Below are positions 1 to 8,672 of a DNA stretch of 64,000 bases, piece by piece. Under the pieces are notes generated by a model, which was not told where the DNA came from, ran no database searches, and worked only from the letters and a program-made list of their open reading frames with translations. Location: NCBI RefSeq assembly GCF_002902965.1, contig NZ_CP026107.1, positions 2,232,001 through 2,296,000 of the forward strand, in the 5' to 3' direction. Both the position numbers and the translations under genes were made by a program. This DNA is from Paraburkholderia hospita. Its GTDB lineage: Bacteria > Pseudomonadota > Gammaproteobacteria > Burkholderiales > Burkholderiaceae. Numbering within the stretch: position 1 is the stretch's first letter; each line of letters starts with the position of its first letter.

Positions 1-224
1 GATTGAGGGAGTTTCCTGCCTCTATTCTGAAGAATGGCCGACCACCATTTCTGAAATATTCCGGACTCCAAGCTAGGTTGACAGGCTACGAAGTAGCCAT
101 TGTCATGGGATCGATATGCAGGCTCGCCCAAAACCTGAAGATTGGGACGCGGCGATGGCAAACCGCTGCGGTGAAACGTCTTCAATCCCGGATGCAGGGC
201 ATCCGGATCATCATGGAGTCATAC

Positions 225-872
225 ATGTCAGTTTCCGGTATAAGCAGCCAGAGAGCGATCACTCAGCCACCATCCAAAACGCCGTCGGCGTTTTCAAATG
301 ACGGGACATCTGCATCGTCATCGGCGTCATCTCCTTCCCCCCAAACGTCCGGAACAGGATCGTCCACACAGGTGACGTTCAGCCCGGACGCGCAGGCGCT
401 CGCTGAGCTAAGGGCCAACGGCGTGACTGTTGCAACAGTCAGTCTGGTGGGACTGAACACGTCGCGCTCGCCCGGCGAGTCGGACGCCGACTATATTCAG
501 CAACTCAACGCGGCACTCAAAAGCCGCCTGCCGTTTGCCCAATCCACGATAGAAGGAAGGGACGGAATCGCGAATGGATTTATTTCGCAGTCGGACTTCG
601 AGACAGTGCTCGCCCAATTCGGTGACAACAAAAGCGATGCGGACAATCTCTTCGCCGCGCTTGATGAAGATCACGACGGCTCGGTATCGAACGCGGAGTG
701 GTTGAGCGCCGTGCGCGAAACGACGAGTGCTCCCGGCGATTCAACTGCGCAATCGCTGCTGAAACTGATGGACAGCAATGGCGATGGAACCGTGAGCAGC
801 GCCGAGTTCACGCAATTGGAATCCACGATGATCGCTGCGGAGAAGGTCCCTGCGGAGAAGGTCGCTTCGTGA
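225..872 (+). CDS. EF-hand domain protein, probably Ca2+-binding
   Basis: 215 residues from the ATG at 225, chosen because GGAG lies just upstream and the residues before it (an open frame from the window edge) look non-coding. Residues about 10-50 are Ser/Thr/Pro/Gly-rich low complexity. The C-terminal half carries two canonical 12-residue calcium loops, DEDHDGSVSNAE at about 147-158 and DSNGDGTVSSAE at about 183-194, each with Asp at positions 1, 3 and 5 and Glu at 12. A degenerate third loop (NGFISQSDFE) precedes them, so a paired EF-hand fold is likely. No signal peptide is evident. It is followed 36 nt later by a convergent gene. Its partner and role are unknown; a calcium sensor or buffer is an inference. 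Confidence 0.8.
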   Translation: MSVSGISSQRAITQPPSKTPSAFSNDGTSASSSASSPSPQTSGTGSSTQVTFSPDAQALAELRANGVTVATVSLVGLNTSRSPGESDADYIQQLNAALKSRLPFAQSTIEGRDGIANGFISQSDFETVLAQFGDNKSDADNLFAALDEDHDGSVSNAEWLSAVRETTSAPGDSTAQSLLKLMDSNGDGTVSSAEFTQLESTMIAAEKVPAEKVAS

Positions 873-908
873 TACAGGCTTCCCCGGTGAAGAGTACAAC
901 ACAGCACT

Positions 909-1865
909 TCACTGAACGGCTGCCACGAACTTGTCGAGCATGATGTTGCGGCCGCACAGCACCACGGCAACCGCACGGCCACGATACGAAGGCGCGACTT
1001 GCAGGAAACTCGCCAGCGCGACGCCTGCCGCGCCTTCGACCATCCAGCGGTCCGTTTGCGCAAGCCGTTTCATCGCCGCCTTGATTTCGTCTTCACTGAC
1101 CAGCACGCAACGGTCAATCACCCGCTGCGCGATCGGCAAGGTAATCGTATCCGGCTCCACACCGCCTGCCGTGCCGTCTGAAATCGTGTCTGTCTCCTCG
1201 ACGTCGATCACCTTGCCTGCCTGAATGCAGCGATAGAGCGTCGTCGCATTCGCGGGCCAGCATCCCACCACCTCCGTGCTCGCACTCGCCGCCTTGGTCG
1301 CCGAGCCGATGCCAGAAATCAGGCCGCCGCCGCCCACCGATGCGAACACCGCGGCAAGACCGGGCAGTTGCTCGCCCAGTTCGACGCCGATGGTGCCCTG
1401 CCCGGCAATCACGTCGATGTCGTTGTACGGCGAGACGAACGGCAAGCCTGCCTCTTTTGCGCGCCGCGCCGCTTCGAGCTCCACTTCCAGCGTGGATGCG
1501 TCGATGGTCACGACCGATGCGCCAAGCGCGCGTATCGCGTTCAGTTTGACGGGCGAAGCGGACACCGATGCATAGACTGTCACGGGCACGCCCGCGAGTT
1601 TGCCCGCGAGCGCGACGCCCTGACCGTGATTGCCTGTCGATACGGTCGCGACACCGCGACGTCGAACGTCGGCATCGAGCAGCCGCAGCTTGTTCGACGC
1701 ACCGCGAAACTTGAACGACCCCGTGTGCTGCAGATGCTCGCACTTCAGATAGACGTCGCAACCCGTCTGCTCCGACAGCAGCGCGCTGTGCTCGAGCGGC
1801 GTCACGCGCACTTGCGGTCTGAGCGCCCGATGCGCGTCGAGAATACGTTCGTAGAGATCATCCAT
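909..1865 (-). CDS. PLP-dependent threonine/serine dehydratase-like (EutB-like) enzyme
   Basis: 318 residues, the length of the short catalytic-only (no ACT domain) threonine dehydratase group. The PLP lysine motif SFKFRGA puts the Schiff-base Lys at residue 52, and the phosphate-binding glycine loop VGGGG is at about 177-181. Family members deaminate threonine, serine or related 3-hydroxy amino acids by beta elimination; EutB of hydroxyectoine breakdown belongs here. It lies 11 nt downstream of the deacylase-like gene on the same strand, so the two are probably co-transcribed. That pairing resembles part of ectoine utilisation modules (EutB with a DoeB/EutE-type deacylase), but eutA, eutC and eutD are not in the window, so the substrate is open. 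Confidence 0.82.
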   Translation of the reverse strand: MDDLYERILDAHRALRPQVRVTPLEHSALLSEQTGCDVYLKCEHLQHTGSFKFRGASNKLRLLDADVRRRGVATVSTGNHGQGVALAGKLAGVPVTVYASVSASPVKLNAIRALGASVVTIDASTLEVELEAARRAKEAGLPFVSPYNDIDVIAGQGTIGVELGEQLPGLAAVFASVGGGGLISGIGSATKAASASTEVVGCWPANATTLYRCIQAGKVIDVEETDTISDGTAGGVEPDTITLPIAQRVIDRCVLVSEDEIKAAMKRLAQTDRWMVEGAAGVALASFLQVAPSYRGRAVAVVLCGRNIMLDKFVAAVQ

Positions 1866-1876
1866 CGTCAGGGCCT

Positions 1877-3016
1877 TTAGAAATCGTTCAACAGATTGCC
1901 GGCCGTGCGGCCCGGCAGCGGCATCATGCCGGCGAGCAGCGCAATACGCTGCCCCGCTTTCACGAGCTTGAAATGCTGTGCAACGACGAAGATGCCGTCG
2001 ACGTCGCTGAGCACGACGTCGCGCGGCGTATCCGGCGGTGCATCTATACGCACGATCTCCGCGATCACATCGCCGCGCGCAACGGCATCGCCCGGTTGCT
2101 TCCGATACACAACAATGCCCGTGGACGGCGCGCTCACATGCGAGACGCCTTCGAGAGGATAGATGCGCGGCTCGACTTCAACTTCCGTATCGAGTTCGTC
2201 GTAGTCGATGATCGACTCCGCGGCGAGAAACCGCAGGATGCCCCGCGCATCCGCGATTGCAAGCTCGTCGCTGACATCGGCTTGGCCCCGCAACTCGATG
2301 GACGCGCCAAAGCCACTGTGCTCCAGATCGACGAGACCCGCCGACGACAGCACGTTCCAGGGCTCCATGAACGCCTCATCGAACGGTCCGCCGCCCGCGC
2401 GATCTTCGAGAAACACAGCCTCGATCCGCAGCGCTTTGGCGAGGCGCAGTGCGCGTGGTTGTTGAGCGCGAGTGCTGTACAGATGCAGGATGCCGCTCGT
2501 ATCGCAATGCAGATCCAGCAGGAGGTCGTGCCGCAACGCTTCGCGCAGCAGATGCGACTTCATTGCCCGGACAGGATCGCGCGGCTCGTGCGCGGCCAGC
2601 AGCCTGGAGAACAGCGACTTGAATTGCGCGACGTCGTTGCGCTCGTAGCGCGTCTCGCCCAGCGCCTGTTCGACTGCGCCCGCAATCGACGGGAAGTGAC
2701 GGTTGAAGTTTTCGCCGTTCTCGAGATTGAAACGCCCCGTCGGCATGCCGAAAATCCGCTGACTCATTCCGATCGGATTCGCAAACGGCAACACGACCAC
2801 GCGCCCTTTGATGCGCCCGTCTTTATCGAGCGCCGTCAGCATGCGCAGCAGATGATGGACGACGAGCAGGCCAGGATGCTCATCGGCATGCAGGCCCGCC
2901 TGAATATAGGCGCTGCGTGGTGTCTCGCCTGACCCGTCGAATGTGTACCGGATCAACTGATGCGCCACGCCGGGCGCGACCTGAGGCAGTTCTGTCGTCT
3001 CTTTGCGTACCGTCAC
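1877..3016 (-). CDS. Succinylglutamate desuccinylase/aspartoacylase (AstE/AspA) family zinc deacylase
   Basis: 379 residues. The metal site of the carboxypeptidase-like AstE/AspA fold is visible: HADEHPG gives His43 and Glu46, and LLLDLHCD gives His170. The C-terminal part (from about residue 275) has a short beta-barrel-like sequence reminiscent of biotinyl/lipoyl domains, common in the longer members. The expected reaction is hydrolysis of an N-acyl amino acid (compare DoeB/EutE, which deacetylate N-acetyl-diaminobutyrate). It is the first gene of a two-gene unit with the PLP dehydratase and sits behind a promoter with two overlapping dyads. The substrate cannot be set from sequence. Confidence 0.8.
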   Translation of the reverse strand: MTVRKETTELPQVAPGVAHQLIRYTFDGSGETPRSAYIQAGLHADEHPGLLVVHHLLRMLTALDKDGRIKGRVVVLPFANPIGMSQRIFGMPTGRFNLENGENFNRHFPSIAGAVEQALGETRYERNDVAQFKSLFSRLLAAHEPRDPVRAMKSHLLREALRHDLLLDLHCDTSGILHLYSTRAQQPRALRLAKALRIEAVFLEDRAGGGPFDEAFMEPWNVLSSAGLVDLEHSGFGASIELRGQADVSDELAIADARGILRFLAAESIIDYDELDTEVEVEPRIYPLEGVSHVSAPSTGIVVYRKQPGDAVARGDVIAEIVRIDAPPDTPRDVVLSDVDGIFVVAQHFKLVKAGQRIALLAGMMPLPGRTAGNLLNDF

Positions 3017-3067
3017 GTCGATCTCGCCCCTTTCAAGGTTGGTCGAAAACGTCCACGTTCATCGTCG

Positions 3068-3131
3068 GAGACTCAGAAGTCTCATATGGACAATTACGTC
3101 CATAATAGACTACCTACGATTTATTTTCCAA
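3068..3131 (-). promoter_or_regulatory. Promoter with two adjacent inverted repeats upstream of the deacylase/dehydratase unit
   Basis: Reading the minus strand, a -35 like TTGGAA (3126-3131) and a -10 like TATTAT (3102-3107) are separated by 18 bp. Overlapping the -10 is a perfect dyad, TATGGAC and GTCCATA around a 6-nt centre (3085-3104). Immediately downstream is a second, GAGACT and AGTCTC around 4 nt (3068-3083). An operator over the -10 and just downstream fits a repressor. No regulator gene is adjacent to this pair, so the binding protein is unknown. Confidence 0.55.
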
Positions 3132-3147
3132 GCGACATCGCAAGGCT

Positions 3148-3522
3148 TCACGCGTCCGCGCTTCTCGCCGGCTCGAAGTATTCCACGATCAACCCATCCG
3201 GATGCCGCACCGCCACGTGTCTGCCCACGGCATTTTCGTGCGTCTCGCCGACAAACGTCGCGCCCAACTCGCGCAGACGCTGCGCATACGCATCGAGCGC
3301 ATCCACGATTAGCGCTGCCTGAATGTGCCGCACGGGCGCCAACGCTTCATCGCTTCCCGCAAGCAGAATGAAGGAGCCGACCACGGCGACCTCAATTCCC
3401 ATCGACTCGAAGCTCAGCCGACGTTCACAGCGCACGTCCTGGATCGCCTCGTAAAATGCGACGCTGGATTCGAGCTGTTCGCGCGCAACGTAAAGCCGAT
3501 GCATCGTCTTCAGAACTGGCAT
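3148..3522 (-). CDS. VOC (glyoxalase/bleomycin-resistance) superfamily protein
   Basis: 124 residues, a single two-module VOC fold. It begins with the typical beta strand (LKTMHRLYVA) and ends with the characteristic AVRHPDGLIVEYFEP, whose Glu is the usual metal ligand. Members include isomerases, dioxygenases and binding proteins; the exact reaction is not deducible. It starts 3 nt after the stop of the upstream oxidoreductase on the same strand, so the two are very probably one operon, controlled together opposite the divergent AraC gene. Confidence 0.8.
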   Translation of the reverse strand: MPVLKTMHRLYVAREQLESSVAFYEAIQDVRCERRLSFESMGIEVAVVGSFILLAGSDEALAPVRHIQAALIVDALDAYAQRLRELGATFVGETHENAVGRHVAVRHPDGLIVEYFEPARSADA

Positions 3523-3525
3523 CGC

Positions 3526-4602
3526 TCACCTCTGGTGATCGACGATGATGCATTCGAGACCCGACGCGCTAGCGGCACGCTCGATTGCTGAAGGGACATC
3601 GTCCATGGCGAATTCGACGGAACGAATCGCGCGCAGGTCGAGCATGCCCGCGCTCGCCAGTATCAGCAGCCGTCGCCACGCGTCGCGCGGATACATGAAC
3701 TGGCCGAGTATCTCCCAGTCATTCAGCATCACCTCGGTATAGGGCAACGGCAGATCGACGCGCATGCTGCCCATCAGCACCAGTCTTCCGCCGCGCCGCA
3801 AGCTGCGCAACGCCGACAGCGTCAGGTTCGGATCGCTAGCGTTTCCGACCATATCGAACGCGATATCGGCGCGGCCTGCGCAGGCGGAACGGATCGAATC
3901 GGTGTCGGCTGCCGCATCGCCTGTTGCGACGACGGGCACAACGCGGCCACCGCCCGCCGCAACGAGTTCGTCCAGCGCGCGGGCATTGCGGCCCACGGCA
4001 ACGACGCGTGCCGCGCCCAGTGCCAACGCCAGCAACGCAGCCGCCGACCCATAGGCGCCCGTTGCGCCCGACACCACGATCGTCTCGCCCGCTGCAAGCC
4101 GGCCGCGCAACAGGCCGCCGAACGGCACGACATAGCGCATCGCCACCGCAAGCTGCGCCGCGGGCAGGTCCGCAACGGCATCGGCGGGCGTCAATGTCGC
4201 TGCGGGCAGCAGCGCATAGTTGGCGAGCGTGCCGTTGGGCCAGTCCGCCTGCATCGCGTAACTGTCGGGCTGGGTGGCCGTGATGCCGACGAGTATTTGC
4301 GCGGGATCGGCGACATTCTCGTTGGCAACGAAATGCGACGAAACGACCACGCGCTGTCCCGGCTTCAGATGCCACACATCGCCGCCGACCGCGTGCACGA
4401 TGCCCACGCCATTGCCGCCCGGAATGAACGGATGGTCGGGCGCGTGATAGACGGGCAGCTTGCCCGCCACGTAGTCGCGCATGTACGACATCATCGCGGA
4501 CGCCTGCATCCGCACCACGACGCCGCCGGGCCTCGGTGCAGGCACGGGCGCATCGATCATGCTCAAGGTCCCGCCCAATCTGTCGAGCTGCCAGGCTTTC
4601 AT
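3526..4602 (-). CDS. Medium-chain (quinone oxidoreductase-like) alcohol dehydrogenase
   Basis: 358 residues from the ATG at 4602, chosen over an upstream ATG because it has a GGAG box and opens directly into the family start (MKAWQLDRLGG). The N-terminal GroES-like fold has the GxVxxVG-type signature (GGNGVGIVHAVG). The Rossmann part has VSGATGAYGSAAALLAL for NAD(P)H. Catalytic zinc cysteines are absent, which is typical of the quinone-oxidoreductase side of the family. It forms an operon with the VOC gene and is divergent from the AraC regulator. Substrate unknown; reduction of an activated alkene, carbonyl or quinone is an inference. Confidence 0.82.
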   Translation of the reverse strand: MKAWQLDRLGGTLSMIDAPVPAPRPGGVVVRMQASAMMSYMRDYVAGKLPVYHAPDHPFIPGGNGVGIVHAVGGDVWHLKPGQRVVVSSHFVANENVADPAQILVGITATQPDSYAMQADWPNGTLANYALLPAATLTPADAVADLPAAQLAVAMRYVVPFGGLLRGRLAAGETIVVSGATGAYGSAAALLALALGAARVVAVGRNARALDELVAAGGGRVVPVVATGDAAADTDSIRSACAGRADIAFDMVGNASDPNLTLSALRSLRRGGRLVLMGSMRVDLPLPYTEVMLNDWEILGQFMYPRDAWRRLLILASAGMLDLRAIRSVEFAMDDVPSAIERAASASGLECIIVDHQR

Positions 4603-4715
4603 CGGATCGCTCCTCGTTTCAACGCGCGCCACGCGGCGCAACCCGACCATCATCGCGCGGGAAAGCCGTTCTACATATAATCAACTGACCGGTTTTTCTT
4701 ATCGAGCGTACATTT

Positions 4716-5654
4716 ATGGACGCATTGTCCGAAGTGCTGTCGATGCTCAGAGTGCGAAGCGGCGTGTCAGACCGCTTCGAAGGATGCGGCGCATGGGCGT
4801 TCAGTTTCCCGGCGTACCAGCATCTGAAGTTTGGCACGGTGTTGCGCGGGCGGCTCTATCTGCGGATGACGGGGCTGGACAGGCTGCACGTCATCGAGCA
4901 AGGCGATTTCTATCTGCTGACCAACGGCCAGCCGTTTTGCTCCGCGAGCGTTCCCGATTGCCCGCCGCTGGACGGCCCCGCCACCTACCAGTCGATTCGC
5001 GGCGCGGATGGCGTCGTGCGCTTTCGCGGCAAAGGCGCCACCGGCCCGGTCGAGCTTGCGAGCGGCCGGTTCGTGTTCGACAACGACGTGACGGGACTCT
5101 TGCTGCAGCACTTGCCGCCCATCGTGCATCTGAAAGCGGCCGATGTGTCGGCCCACGCGCTGTCGCATGTGCTCGCGCTGCTCGGCGCCGAAACAGCCTT
5201 TGCGAAGCCGGGGTCGGACGTCGCGAGGACGAGTCTCGCCACGCTCGTGCTGGTGCAGGCGTTGCGCGCCTTCATCGAGCGCGGCGACGTGCCGGACGGA
5301 TGGCTCAAGGCGCTATCCGACAACAAGGTCGGCGCGGCGCTCACGCTGATGCACGGCTCGCCGCAACAGCGCTGGACCGTCGAGTCGCTCGCTGCAAATG
5401 TGGGTATGTCGAGAACGGCGTTCGCATCGCGGTTCCGGCAGCTCGTCGGGAGCGCGCCGCTCGACTATCTGCATCAGTGGCGCATGACGATTGCAATGAG
5501 TGCGCTGAAACAGTCGGAAGAACCGTTATTGCAGATCGCCGAGAAGATCGGCTATCTGTCCGATACTGCGTTCAGCATCGCGTTTAAACGCACGACAGGC
5601 GTCAGTCCTGGTCGCTATCGCATCCGGCATCGGCAGGAGGCGGAGGTCCGCTAG
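4716..5654 (+). CDS. AraC-family transcriptional regulator with N-terminal cupin
   Basis: 312 residues. Residues 1 to about 185 resemble the cupin-type sensor of the AraC subgroup that pairs with oxidoreductases. The C-terminal 100 residues hold the two helix-turn-helix motifs (WTVESLAANVGMSRTAFASRF, then LLQIAEKIGYLSDTAFSIAFKR followed by GVSPGRYR). It is transcribed divergently from the oxidoreductase/VOC unit across a 113-bp gap, so it is the likely regulator of that unit. A TATAAT lies at 4676-4681 in the gap, without a convincing -35. Confidence 0.88.
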   Translation: MDALSEVLSMLRVRSGVSDRFEGCGAWAFSFPAYQHLKFGTVLRGRLYLRMTGLDRLHVIEQGDFYLLTNGQPFCSASVPDCPPLDGPATYQSIRGADGVVRFRGKGATGPVELASGRFVFDNDVTGLLLQHLPPIVHLKAADVSAHALSHVLALLGAETAFAKPGSDVARTSLATLVLVQALRAFIERGDVPDGWLKALSDNKVGAALTLMHGSPQQRWTVESLAANVGMSRTAFASRFRQLVGSAPLDYLHQWRMTIAMSALKQSEEPLLQIAEKIGYLSDTAFSIAFKRTTGVSPGRYRIRHRQEAEVR

Positions 5655-5667
5655 CGGCGGCGAGACA

Positions 5668-6306
5668 TCACGCGGACAGATTCCAGTGCCACGCATCCAG
5701 CGCCATCTTCGCGCCGAGCGCGAAAAGCATCGCGCCCATCACGCAACGTTGAACGCCAAGCCAGTTGGGCCGCGTCGAAAGGAACGTGGCGAGATTGCCC
5801 GAGAAAGTCGCCACGGCCGTATTGACGGAAGCGAACGCGAAGATCAGCGAAAAGCCCAGCGTCAGCGACTGCCTGAACACGCCGCCCGCGCGATAGTCGA
5901 TGAATTGCGGCAGTAACGACAGGAAGATCAGCGCCAGCTTCGGGTTCAGCAGGCTCGTCGTGGCGCCCATCGCGAACAGCCGGCGCGGCCTTTCGATCGA
6001 CGCCGCCTCGATCTGCAACGGCGAACGGCCGCCCGGACGAAGCATCTGCCAGGCCAGATAAAGCAGGTAGAGCGCGCCAAATACGGCCAGAACGCGGCCT
6101 GCGCCGGGTATCGCAAGAAACAGCGTGGTGATCCCGAACGCCGCGCCGAACATATACGTCAGATAACCGAGCATCACACCCGCCAGCGAGATCAGCCCCG
6201 CCTTCGTCCCCTGCGCGACCGAACGCATCATCACGTAGACCATGTTAGGACCGGGCGTCACGGCCAGCATGCCGCCCACCGTAATGAATTCGACCATCGT
6301 TCTCAT
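5668..6306 (-). CDS. LysE/RhtB-family amino acid exporter
   Basis: 212 residues, the standard size of the family. The N-terminus shows the hallmark GGMLAVTPGPNMVYVMMRS, with the PGP motif in the first membrane segment region. About six hydrophobic segments follow, including the conserved loop LLNPKLALIFLSLLPQFID. The protein should sit in the inner membrane and export an amino acid or derivative by exchange with protons. It is divergent from a LysR regulator over about 107 bp, the usual arrangement in which the regulator senses the exported compound. Confidence 0.88.
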   Translation of the reverse strand: MRTMVEFITVGGMLAVTPGPNMVYVMMRSVAQGTKAGLISLAGVMLGYLTYMFGAAFGITTLFLAIPGAGRVLAVFGALYLLYLAWQMLRPGGRSPLQIEAASIERPRRLFAMGATTSLLNPKLALIFLSLLPQFIDYRAGGVFRQSLTLGFSLIFAFASVNTAVATFSGNLATFLSTRPNWLGVQRCVMGAMLFALGAKMALDAWHWNLSA

Positions 6307-6389
6307 GCGCTACCTCGTCACGTCCGTAATGCCCATCGCAATTTCAGTATCGGAGCGCACGACAGCTAAGTAAAACGATTTAAACTGAA

Positions 6390-6400
6390 TGAATTATTCA
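6390..6400. promoter_or_regulatory. LysR-type dyad (TGAATTATTCA) in the LysE/LysR divergent promoter
   Basis: A perfect 11-bp palindrome TGAATTATTCA lies 13 nt before the LysR start, in an AT-rich stretch between the divergent genes. The position and the T...A palindromic form fit an autoregulatory LysR site; binding is inferred. Confidence 0.4.
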
Positions 6401-6413
6401 ATTTTTCTGACTG

Positions 6414-7265
6414 ATGAAAAAGCTCGATCTCGACGTTCTGGAAATGGTCGTCGCCGTAGCCGACACCGGCTCGTTCGCGCGTGCCGCGACGTCCCTGCAT
6501 CGCACGCCTTCCGCTGTCAGCATGCAGATCAAGACCATCGAAGAAGCGCTCGGCAAGCCGCTATTCGTGCGCACGACGCGCAACGTCGCGTTGACCGAGG
6601 AAGGCAGGACGCTGATCGATTACGGCCGGCGCATGCTGGCGATGCGCGAAGAAGCGTGGTCGTCGGTGGTGCGTCCGGAGATACGCGGCCGCGTCACGAT
6701 CGGCGTACCCGACGACTACGCGTCGTCGCTGCTGCCGACCGTGTTGCGAAAATTCGCGGTCGCGCATCCGCGCGTGCAGGTTCGCGTGATCGGCATGCCG
6801 AGCAGCGCGCTCGTTCCCTTGCTCAAGGACAACACGCTCGATCTCGCGTGCATCACGAAGACGCGGGGCATCACAGGAGAACTGATCCGTTCCGAGCCGA
6901 TGGTGTGGGCGGCCGCGCGCGGCAACCAGCAGATATGGAAAGAACGCCCACTGCCCATCGCCGTGTTTGCGCCCGGCAGCACGGCGCGCGCGCATGCGAT
7001 CGGCGCGCTGCAGCAGGCCAACATCAAATATCGGATGTCGTATGAAAGCCCTAGTCTTCTGGGGCTGATCTGCATGGTCGAGGCAGGTCTTGCAGTCGCA
7101 CCGCTCGCGCGATGCAGCGTCCCGGCGCATCTTGCGCAACTCGGCGAGGCAGAAGACTTGCCGCCGCTGGCAGCGGTCGAAGTCGTTCTTGTGCGTAGCG
7201 CGCGTTCGGCTCGACCGCCGTGCGATTTTCTCGCCGAGCAGATGTTGGCCGATCTGAGATCGTAA
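6414..7265 (+). CDS. LysR-family transcriptional regulator
   Basis: 283 residues. The N-terminal winged helix is clear (LDVLEMVVAVADTGSFARAATSLHRTPSAVSMQIKTIEE in family position, residues about 4-43), followed by the linker helix and a periplasmic-binding-protein-like effector domain. It is divergent from the LysE-type exporter, which is the probable target. It starts at the ATG at 6414. The ends of this gene and the following convergent NnrU gene are 16 nt apart. Confidence 0.88.
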   Translation: MKKLDLDVLEMVVAVADTGSFARAATSLHRTPSAVSMQIKTIEEALGKPLFVRTTRNVALTEEGRTLIDYGRRMLAMREEAWSSVVRPEIRGRVTIGVPDDYASSLLPTVLRKFAVAHPRVQVRVIGMPSSALVPLLKDNTLDLACITKTRGITGELIRSEPMVWAAARGNQQIWKERPLPIAVFAPGSTARAHAIGALQQANIKYRMSYESPSLLGLICMVEAGLAVAPLARCSVPAHLAQLGEAEDLPPLAAVEVVLVRSARSARPPCDFLAEQMLADLRS

Positions 7266-7281
7266 GTCTTTCCGTCGCGCT

Positions 7282-7860
7282 TTAACCGAAAGGCTTCACA
7301 CCAATCAGCCAGCCGTGCAGAAAGAACGCGAACGCTACCCAGATGACGACACCGGCAACGACGGGCATCACATCGCGCGACAAGGTCCCCTTCGGATACA
7401 CCACACCTTCCACGCGATCCCGCCGAAGCGCAGCAGCAAAATCGAGGACCGCCCAAACGAGAAACGCGCCGAACAGCACCAGCGCGTTCAACGTCCCGTT
7501 CGCCAGCAGATGCGCCAACGCCCATAGCACGACGGCCAGAGTCATCGGATGCCTGAAGATGGCCTTGAAGTGATTGCCCGGCGCGTGGGCAGCGGGAAAC
7601 AGAATGAAGGCGGCAAGCGTCAACAGGCCCGCTAGATGGGGCGCCCATGCGGGCGGCGACCAAAGCACGACCGGCTCGCGCCGCGCGATGCCGTAGCCCC
7701 AGATTATCAGCACGAAGCCGATCAGCGACACCACTGAATACGCCGTTTTCCAGTTCTTCTCGCCCATCCGCGCGATGCGCGCCTTGCGCCAATCTTCCGC
7801 GAAGATGCGGACGGAATGCCCGCCCAGGAATAGCAGCAACCCCAAGATCAGTATCGACAT
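7282..7860 (-). CDS. NnrU family membrane protein
   Basis: 192 residues with about five to six hydrophobic segments. The family features seen are the start LILGLLLFLGGHSVRI and the central HPMTLAVVLWALAHLLANG, with conserved His residues in or near membrane segments. NnrU-like proteins are related to isoprenoid/steroid-modifying membrane proteins and were named from nitrogen-oxide metabolism clusters. No denitrification genes are nearby, so no specific role is proposed. It appears monocistronic. Confidence 0.85.
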   Translation of the reverse strand: MSILILGLLLFLGGHSVRIFAEDWRKARIARMGEKNWKTAYSVVSLIGFVLIIWGYGIARREPVVLWSPPAWAPHLAGLLTLAAFILFPAAHAPGNHFKAIFRHPMTLAVVLWALAHLLANGTLNALVLFGAFLVWAVLDFAAALRRDRVEGVVYPKGTLSRDVMPVVAGVVIWVAFAFFLHGWLIGVKPFG

Positions 7861-8078
7861 GACGGCTCCTCATGACAGACATCGACGGATGGCGACGATT
7901 GTCACGCATGATGGCATGCTATGCCAATATCGTGGTGCGGCGAGCGCCTCATAACCGCTCATGCGACAATGACGCGCTTTCTCGCGCTACCGCCTTACTC
8001 CTGAAAGAAAGCAACGGCATGCTCAATAGTTCTTCGAGACATGCCGGCGTGTCATCGTAGAATTAACAATCAAAAGCG

Positions 8079-8672
8079 ATGTTGAATCTTTCTGTCATCA
8101 GGCGGCTCATCGGCGTCGCCCTATTCGTCGCATCCGGGGTAGCTGCCGCGCATCCGCACGTATGGATACGGTTTTCGGCGCGCGTGCAAATGCAAGGTAC
8201 GTCCGTGATCTCGATAGCGCAAACGTGGCGCTTTTCAGAAGGCTTTCCGGTTCAACTCGTAGGCATCGATACCTTGCCCGACAACGGGCCGCTCGACGCG
8301 AAGCAGACTGCGATCTTCCGCGAACAGGCATTTTCATCGCTCGCGGGCGCTCAATACTTCAGTCATCTTTTCGTCGATGGCGAGGCGCAGCGTCTGGGGG
8401 ACCCCGCAGGTTTTCGCGTATCGGTCGATCATGGCAAGCTCGTTTACACCTTCACGTTGGCGCTGAAAAAGCCGGTCGACGTGAGTGCCCACAAGGTTTC
8501 ACTTGGAATCTGGGACGATTCGTTCTTCGTCGATTACGAACCGGACGGCGCAAACGCCGTGACGATAGAGGGACATGCCGTGTCCAGTTGCACGGTGAAG
8601 CCCTTTCAGGATCGCGCGCATCCTATCTTCAACGGCATCGTCGTGCCGCAAGCGACGGCGATATCATGCTGA
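8079..8672 (+). CDS. DUF1007 family exported protein, metal-transport associated
   Basis: 197 residues with a signal peptide (hydrophobic segment around residues 8-22, then AAAHPHVWI). The mature N-terminus starts with the family signature HPHVWI, a potential metal-binding histidine pair. DUF1007 proteins are typically encoded immediately before a NicO/RcnA-like nickel/cobalt permease, as here. The stop codon overlaps the start of the permease gene by 7 nt (ATGCTGA), so translation is coupled. A periplasmic metal-binding accessory role is inferred from this context. Confidence 0.85.
   Translation: MLNLSVIRRLIGVALFVASGVAAAHPHVWIRFSARVQMQGTSVISIAQTWRFSEGFPVQLVGIDTLPDNGPLDAKQTAIFREQAFSSLAGAQYFSHLFVDGEAQRLGDPAGFRVSVDHGKLVYTFTLALKKPVDVSAHKVSLGIWDDSFFVDYEPDGANAVTIEGHAVSSCTVKPFQDRAHPIFNGIVVPQATAISC

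Noticed and set aside
8162..8665. N-terminal extension of the NicO gene
   Set aside because: It overlaps the DUF1007 gene in another frame; signal/anchor sequence and family homology begin at 8666.
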